Below are positions 60,584 through 64,000 of a stretch of 64,000 nucleotides of DNA, piece after piece. The stretch's first letter is position 1, and every line of letters begins with the position of its first letter. Both the position numbers and the translations under genes were made by a program. Origin of the DNA: Senegalimassilia sp003474385 (GTDB lineage Bacteria > Actinomycetota > Coriobacteriia > Coriobacteriales > Eggerthellaceae). The stretch covers positions 38,096 to 102,095 of the forward strand of contig NZ_QUCY01000006.1 of assembly GCF_003474385.1 (NCBI RefSeq), in the 5' to 3' direction. A model generated the notes under the pieces. The model was not told the DNA's origin. It was given only the letters and a program-made list of their open reading frames with translations, and made no database searches.

Positions 60584-61485
60584 TACTTGCGCAAATCGGC
60601 CTTCGCCTGCTCCCACAAGCGGTTCTGCTCCTCGCAGGTCATATCCTCAAGGCGTACGCCCTGCTCAAACGCCGACTGCTCCATGGCAGACCAGCGCGTA
60701 CGGAACTTGCGGCAGCTTGCCCGCAGCGCGTTCTCGGAGTTCACACCCATACGACGAGCAACGTTGACCAGGCTGAACAGCACATCGCCCAGCTCCTCCT
60801 CCACATGGGCAATTGCCTCAGGGTCGCCTTCAACCTTGCCATTTGCCGCCTTCGGGGCCTGGTCGTACGCCTCGTTCAGCTCATCGATTTCGCTTTGAAC
60901 CTGACCCCAAACATCTTCGAGCGTTTCCCATTCGAATCCGGCCGCAGCCGCCTTACGCGATATCTTCTGCGCCTGCATCAGAGCCGGAAAGCTCACCGGC
61001 ACGCCATCCAGCAACCCGGCCGGCGGTTCGTCTCCGCTTTCCTCACCGGCCTGATCGGCCGCCTGCTTTTCCTGTAGCTTCACTTTATCCCATAGGTTCA
61101 GCACCTCGGATGCTCCGGCTGCCGCCTCATCCCCGAACACGTGCGGATGGCGCCTGACCATCTTGGCATCCACGTCCGCCGCAACATCCTCGATATCGAA
61201 CTCGCCCGCATCGGCCGCAATCTGACTTTGCAGCACCACCTGCAACAGCACATCGCCAAGCTCCTCGCGCATATGGGCAACGTCGCCCGCCTCGATGGCA
61301 TCGACCGCTTCGTAGGCTTCCTCGATCATGTTATGAGCAATGGACGAGTGCGTCTGCTCGCGATCCCATGGGCAGCCATCAGGCGCGCGAAGCGCCGATA
61401 TCGTAGCCACGAACTGGTCGAACGCGGGATGATGTTCAGGATGCGCCGCCCTTTCAAGCGCGTTCTCATGTTGCGATGCCGACAT
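60583..61485 (-). CDS. mazG: MazG nucleoside triphosphate pyrophosphohydrolase
   Basis: Cytosolic house-cleaning NTPase of 300 residues with two MazG domains. The first has PDGCPWDREQTHSSIAHNMI, EEAYEAVDAI and EELGDVLLQVVLQS; the second has EIDELNEAYDQA and EEELGDVLFSLVNVARR. The E-x-x-E-x12-28-E-x-x-D metal motif is present in both. In E. coli MazG also lowers ppGpp, which is interesting beside the alarmone synthetase gene. ATG 61485 follows AAAAGGAG, and a possible -10 TATACT lies at 61521-61526. Confidence 0.95.
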   Translation of the reverse strand: MSASQHENALERAAHPEHHPAFDQFVATISALRAPDGCPWDREQTHSSIAHNMIEEAYEAVDAIEAGDVAHMREELGDVLLQVVLQSQIAADAGEFDIEDVAADVDAKMVRRHPHVFGDEAAAGASEVLNLWDKVKLQEKQAADQAGEESGDEPPAGLLDGVPVSFPALMQAQKISRKAAAAGFEWETLEDVWGQVQSEIDELNEAYDQAPKAANGKVEGDPEAIAHVEEELGDVLFSLVNVARRMGVNSENALRASCRKFRTRWSAMEQSAFEQGVRLEDMTCEEQNRLWEQAKADLRK

Positions 61486-62104
61486 GCCATACTCCTTTTG
61501 TCGAGTTATCTTTATTGGAAAGTATACCCTTCAACACAACGAAGCCGCCAAACCTCAGAGACAGAGTCCTCATTCACGAGGTGAAGCTTTCATGATTTGC
61601 CAAGGAACCAAAACCGGCTTTTCTGCCACGGAACGAGAACTGCACTTTTCCGAGCGCAGCCTTGATTTCGCTAAGCATTGCGTTTATATGCCATGGTACA
61701 AGAACCGCACTTTTCCTTAACGAAAAGAAACTGGAGCTTTGTTTCGTCGCGCAACAGCCCGCAATCTACCCTTACAGAGCCGATCGCACATCCCTGATAC
61801 TTGCGGCATAAACTCGCCCCATGGATTGAAACGGCAGAACTCAGAAGTGTGCGCTTTTCTAGATTTGACCCTCGTTGCCGCAGGACATGGACGAAACCAA
61901 CAAGCACCGCAGCCTATCCCCCGCTTGCCCGTACGCCGGCCTATTCATCTGCACCCTTGGCTTAGCGTCTTGTTTCCCCATCGCCCTCCGTCAACCCACT
62001 GTCTTGGTTACACGCCAAGCTGCAGGTTCCGCGCACATGCTGCGCATCGATGCTGCCATCGGGTATCATTGACCCTAAGCAACACCGAACAGGAAGAACG
62101 GCTC
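61486..62104. other. long intergenic region mazG / SpoU with short tandem repeats
   Basis: 619 bases, comparatively AT-rich, between divergent genes. Contains the mazG promoter zone (TATACT at 61521-61526) and the three repeat copies at 61598-61716. The rest (61740-62060) has no recognisable gene; a 78-codon minus-strand frame (61671-61907) overlaps the repeats and looks random. A degenerate gene remnant is possible. Confidence 0.55.
61598..61716. repeat. three degenerate 25-28-base direct repeats
   Basis: Copies at 61598-61622, 61624-61650 and 61689-61716 share the pattern TGCCA-n-GG-n-AC-n-A-n-AAC-n-G-nn-CTTTT. Copies 2 and 3 agree over AGAAC-y-GCACTTTTCC. Copies 1 and 2 are adjacent, the third is 38 bases further. 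They are not palindromic and do not look like CRISPR repeats (no uniform spacers). Confidence 0.65.
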
Positions 62105-62956
62105 ATGATCATCAACGTCAGCACTATAGACGACCCCCGCCTTGACGCATACGCGCGCCTGACGGAGGTGCAATTGCGAAACAAGCTCGAACCCGAAAAG
62201 GGCATGTTCATCGCCGAGTCATCGAAGGTGATCGAGCGCGCCGTCGCAGGCGGCATGCAACCGCTGTCGCTGCTGATGGAGGAGAAATTCCTTCCCGGCA
62301 TGCAACCCATCATCGAGCAAATCGGGCAACGCTACCCTGATATCGACCTACCGGTGTTCATTCTTCCTCACGGTCAGCTCAAACAACTGACCGGCTTCGA
62401 GCTCACACGCGGCGCACTCGGCGCCTTCCGCCGCCCAATCGCTGCAAGCGTTGAGGAGGTTTGCCACAACGCACGACGACTAGCCGTACTCGAGGACATC
62501 ACGAACCACACCAATGTCGGAGCCATCTTCCGCAGTGCGGCCGCACTTGGAATCGACGCAGTGCTCGTTACGCAAGCTTGCTACGATCCGCTCTATCGCC
62601 GAGCAGTCCGCGTATCCATGGGAACCGTGTTCCAGATTCCCTGGGCTCGTATCGGCGCAGATTCCGGAGCCACGGGAGCCGGCTCATGGGCCTACGACGG
62701 CATTCCGCTGCTGCACAGCCTGGGGTTCAAAACCGCCGCTTTGGCACTGTCGGACGACTCTGTTTCAATCGACGATCCCCAACTTGCCAGCGAAGAGCGC
62801 CTAGCCCTGGTGTTAGGAACCGAAGGCGATGGCTTAGCCTCCAGCACCATCGCAAATTGTGACTACACCGTGCGTATCCCCATGGCCCACGGAGTTGACA
62901 GCCTCAACGTAGCAGCAGCAAGCGCCGTTGCCTTCTGGGAACTAAGAGCAAGGTAG
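62105..62956 (+). CDS. SpoU-family RNA 2'-O-methyltransferase
   Basis: Cytosolic SPOUT-class methyltransferase of 283 residues. An N-terminal substrate-binding part (1-110) contains KGMFIAESSKVIERAVAGG. The SPOUT knot has motif 1 ITNHTNVGAIFRSAAALGID with the conserved Asn and Arg, motif 2 LVLGTEGDGL, and motif 3 IPMAHGVDSLNVAAASAVAFW. These motifs define 2'-O-methylation of rRNA or tRNA ribose; the target nucleotide cannot be told. ATG 62105 follows AGGAAGAACG. The frame is open upstream without homology. Confidence 0.92.
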   Translation: MIINVSTIDDPRLDAYARLTEVQLRNKLEPEKGMFIAESSKVIERAVAGGMQPLSLLMEEKFLPGMQPIIEQIGQRYPDIDLPVFILPHGQLKQLTGFELTRGALGAFRRPIAASVEEVCHNARRLAVLEDITNHTNVGAIFRSAAALGIDAVLVTQACYDPLYRRAVRVSMGTVFQIPWARIGADSGATGAGSWAYDGIPLLHSLGFKTAALALSDDSVSIDDPQLASEERLALVLGTEGDGLASSTIANCDYTVRIPMAHGVDSLNVAAASAVAFWELRAR

Positions 62957-63094
62957 CAAATCGCCGATTCTCCGATCCTAGAGTCCAGCGGCCCAAAGTT
63001 CAAATGCAGGAAAAGCCGGCATGCGACGAAATGCGACCACCGATTATGCGTTCCGCGACGCCGTCGGCACGCATAACCAAATTCAGCCACTGGA

Positions 63095-63132
63095 TAAAAT
63101 TGGCCGCTAGCGAACACTCGCAAGCGGCCAAT
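63095..63132 (-). terminator. intrinsic terminator of the uspA-like gene
   Basis: Stem ATTGGCCGC / GCGGCCAAT, with further pairing of TAGCG to CGCAA, followed on the minus strand by TTTTAT. Confidence 0.8.
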
Positions 63133-63158
63133 CAAATCAGTCGACGTTTGACTTCGCG

Positions 63159-63590
63159 CTATTTCACAACCAGCACAGGTACCTTTGCACCGGCAAGCAC
63201 TTTGTGGCTAACGCTGCCCGTGTACTCCTTCAGACCGGAAAGACCCCTGTTGCCGATAACGATCATGTCGTATTCACGCTGATCGGCAAGTCGAAGGATC
63301 TCGCTAGCGGGATTTGCTCCCGTCAACAAGAGAGAATCCGTACGAGATGCGACATCATCACCCATATCATTAGCGGCAGCGGCCAACAAATCTTCGCCAT
63401 CGGAAATCATCAGATCCAAAATACTTTGGAAACTAGCCATTTGATCAGAGTTCAACATGGGAATCGGCACCACATAGACAAGATCGATGTGGGCATTCGG
63501 ATTAGCAGCAGCCAATTCCGATGCAGTCTTGAGCGCCTTCTTCGAACCCTCGGACTCATCAAACGCAACGAGCATCTTGTCAACAGCCAT
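63159..63590 (-). CDS. universal stress protein, UspA family
   Basis: Cytosolic protein of 143 residues with the single-domain UspA fold. It starts MAVDKMLVAFDESEGSKKAL, and the ATP-binding motif GNRGLSGLKEYTGSVSHK follows the G-2x-G-9x-G-(S/T) consensus, so an ATP-binding type is predicted. ATG 63590 follows GGGAGGAG. A -10 TATACT at 63665-63670 (minus strand) is a plausible promoter, leaving a leader of about 70 bases. Monocistronic. Confidence 0.94.
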   Translation of the reverse strand: MAVDKMLVAFDESEGSKKALKTASELAAANPNAHIDLVYVVPIPMLNSDQMASFQSILDLMISDGEDLLAAAANDMGDDVASRTDSLLLTGANPASEILRLADQREYDMIVIGNRGLSGLKEYTGSVSHKVLAGAKVPVLVVK

Positions 63591-64000
63591 AATGAATCTC
63601 CTCCCTTGCAGCCAGAATAAACAGACCGCAAAATGGCGATCAATCACTCCAATTCCTGACTTGAAGTATAGTCGACTTACCCTCCACGGTTCATACACAA
63701 TTCGGTAACAGCAGGGACAGCATCCTAACCTTACTCAAAACCGGCCCCAAATCCGGAGTGAATCTCGCATCTTGCTACGCATCAGCGTCCCAAAACGCTG
63801 ATAGGCCCTGCGAGGGGAACAACCCTCAGCGCACCCTCAGGCCCGGCCCGTGAACCGCGCCCGGGCCCCGCGGCGCGAAAGCACGCCGCCGTTGCGCGCA
63901 GCGCCGCCAGCGAAGCCGCGACCCCTGCAAGACGCGGAGAGGCCCGCAGGGGAACCTCCCCCGCGGGCCTCTCCCGGCGCGCGCGGCGCACGCGGCGCCC
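63591..64000. other. terminal intergenic region with very GC-rich end
   Basis: 63591-63770 contains the uspA promoter zone. From about 63790 the sequence becomes extremely GC-rich. Hairpins: TCAGCGT / ACGCTGA at about 63782-63801, and GAGAGGCCCGC / GCGGGCCTCTC with inner AGGGGAACCTCCCC at 63940-63978. No frame here has protein-like features. The end may hold the terminator of a gene beyond the window. Confidence 0.5.

Noticed and set aside
61598..61716. CRISPR array
   Set aside because: Only three degenerate copies, irregular spacing, no spacer uniformity and no cas genes.
61671..61907. 78-codon minus-strand frame in the mazG-SpoU spacer
   Set aside because: No ribosome site or domain, and it overlaps the short repeats; treated as non-coding or a remnant.

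Overview
The window is a GC-rich, gene-dense bacterial chromosome segment with 56 protein genes, two tRNAs, one T-box leader and many intrinsic terminators. It most resembles an Eggerthellaceae (Coriobacteriia, Actinomycetota) gut anaerobe. The reasons are two separate DMSO-reductase-type molybdoenzyme operons with Tat-exported catalytic subunits, a membrane-bound LuxR-type regulator divergent from one of them, peptide- and amino-acid-oriented transporters, and MEP-pathway isoprenoid genes in a dxr-cdsA-uppS-frr-pyrH order. The genus is not certain. A 10-base run of N (47804-47813) marks an assembly gap. I see no prophage, insertion sequence, CRISPR array or rRNA operon.

Layout. 1-6.0 kb: a minus-strand pyrH-frr-uppS-cdsA-dxr operon (UMP kinase, ribosome recycling, polyprenyl and phospholipid precursors; dxr runs off the left edge), preceded by a TcyP-type cystine transporter with its own promoter. 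6.4-9.0 kb: an HtrA-like membrane serine protease and a zinc-type macrodomain hydrolase. 9.0-12.8 kb: an ECF vitamin/amino-acid transporter (trpP-ecfA1-ecfA2-ecfT) behind a T-box whose specifier (UGG) and discriminator-pairing base point to tRNA-Trp. 13.0-28.3 kb: the respiratory region. It holds a first dmsABC operon, a divergent Crp/Fnr-family regulator, an MFS transporter fused to CBS domains behind an attenuator-like leader, a second operon dmsA-dmsB-dmsC-torD-dmsC', and a divergent 12-TM LuxR regulator. 28.3-38.4 kb: a SanA-like protein, leuS, eno, an orphan EcfT next to rplQ, the infA-rpmJ-rpsM-rpsK-rpsD-rpoA-rplQ operon and a tRNA-Lys/tRNA-Gln operon. 38.4-50.2 kb: a LysR regulator, IMP dehydrogenase, an NSS symporter, a large ABC-FtsX fusion, an M18 aminopeptidase, purB and a MOSC protein. 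50.4-63.6 kb: two TrkA-type proteins, a secreted lysozyme-like protein, a pspC-corC-hemolysin III group, YqeY, a ferredoxin-like aldo/keto reductase, a small alarmone synthetase/GH30 pair, MazG, an SpoU methyltransferase and UspA. The last 0.3 kb is very GC-rich and hairpin-rich, without a supportable gene.

How the parts fit. The two molybdoenzyme modules, with Fe-S electron-transfer and quinol-anchor subunits, TorD chaperone and flanking regulators, form an anaerobic respiration island. MOSC, TorD and the Tat signals belong to the same molybdoenzyme biology. The catalytic subunits differ at the hand-aligned molybdenum-ligand position, so they probably use different acceptors. Trp supply is sensed through the T-box and met by a dedicated ECF importer. 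The most interesting unexplained signals are the attenuator ahead of the MFS-CBS gene, dyad symmetries around the Crp/Fnr gene, and three families of short degenerate repeats just downstream of or between ordinary genes (56.5, 60.5 and 61.6 kb).
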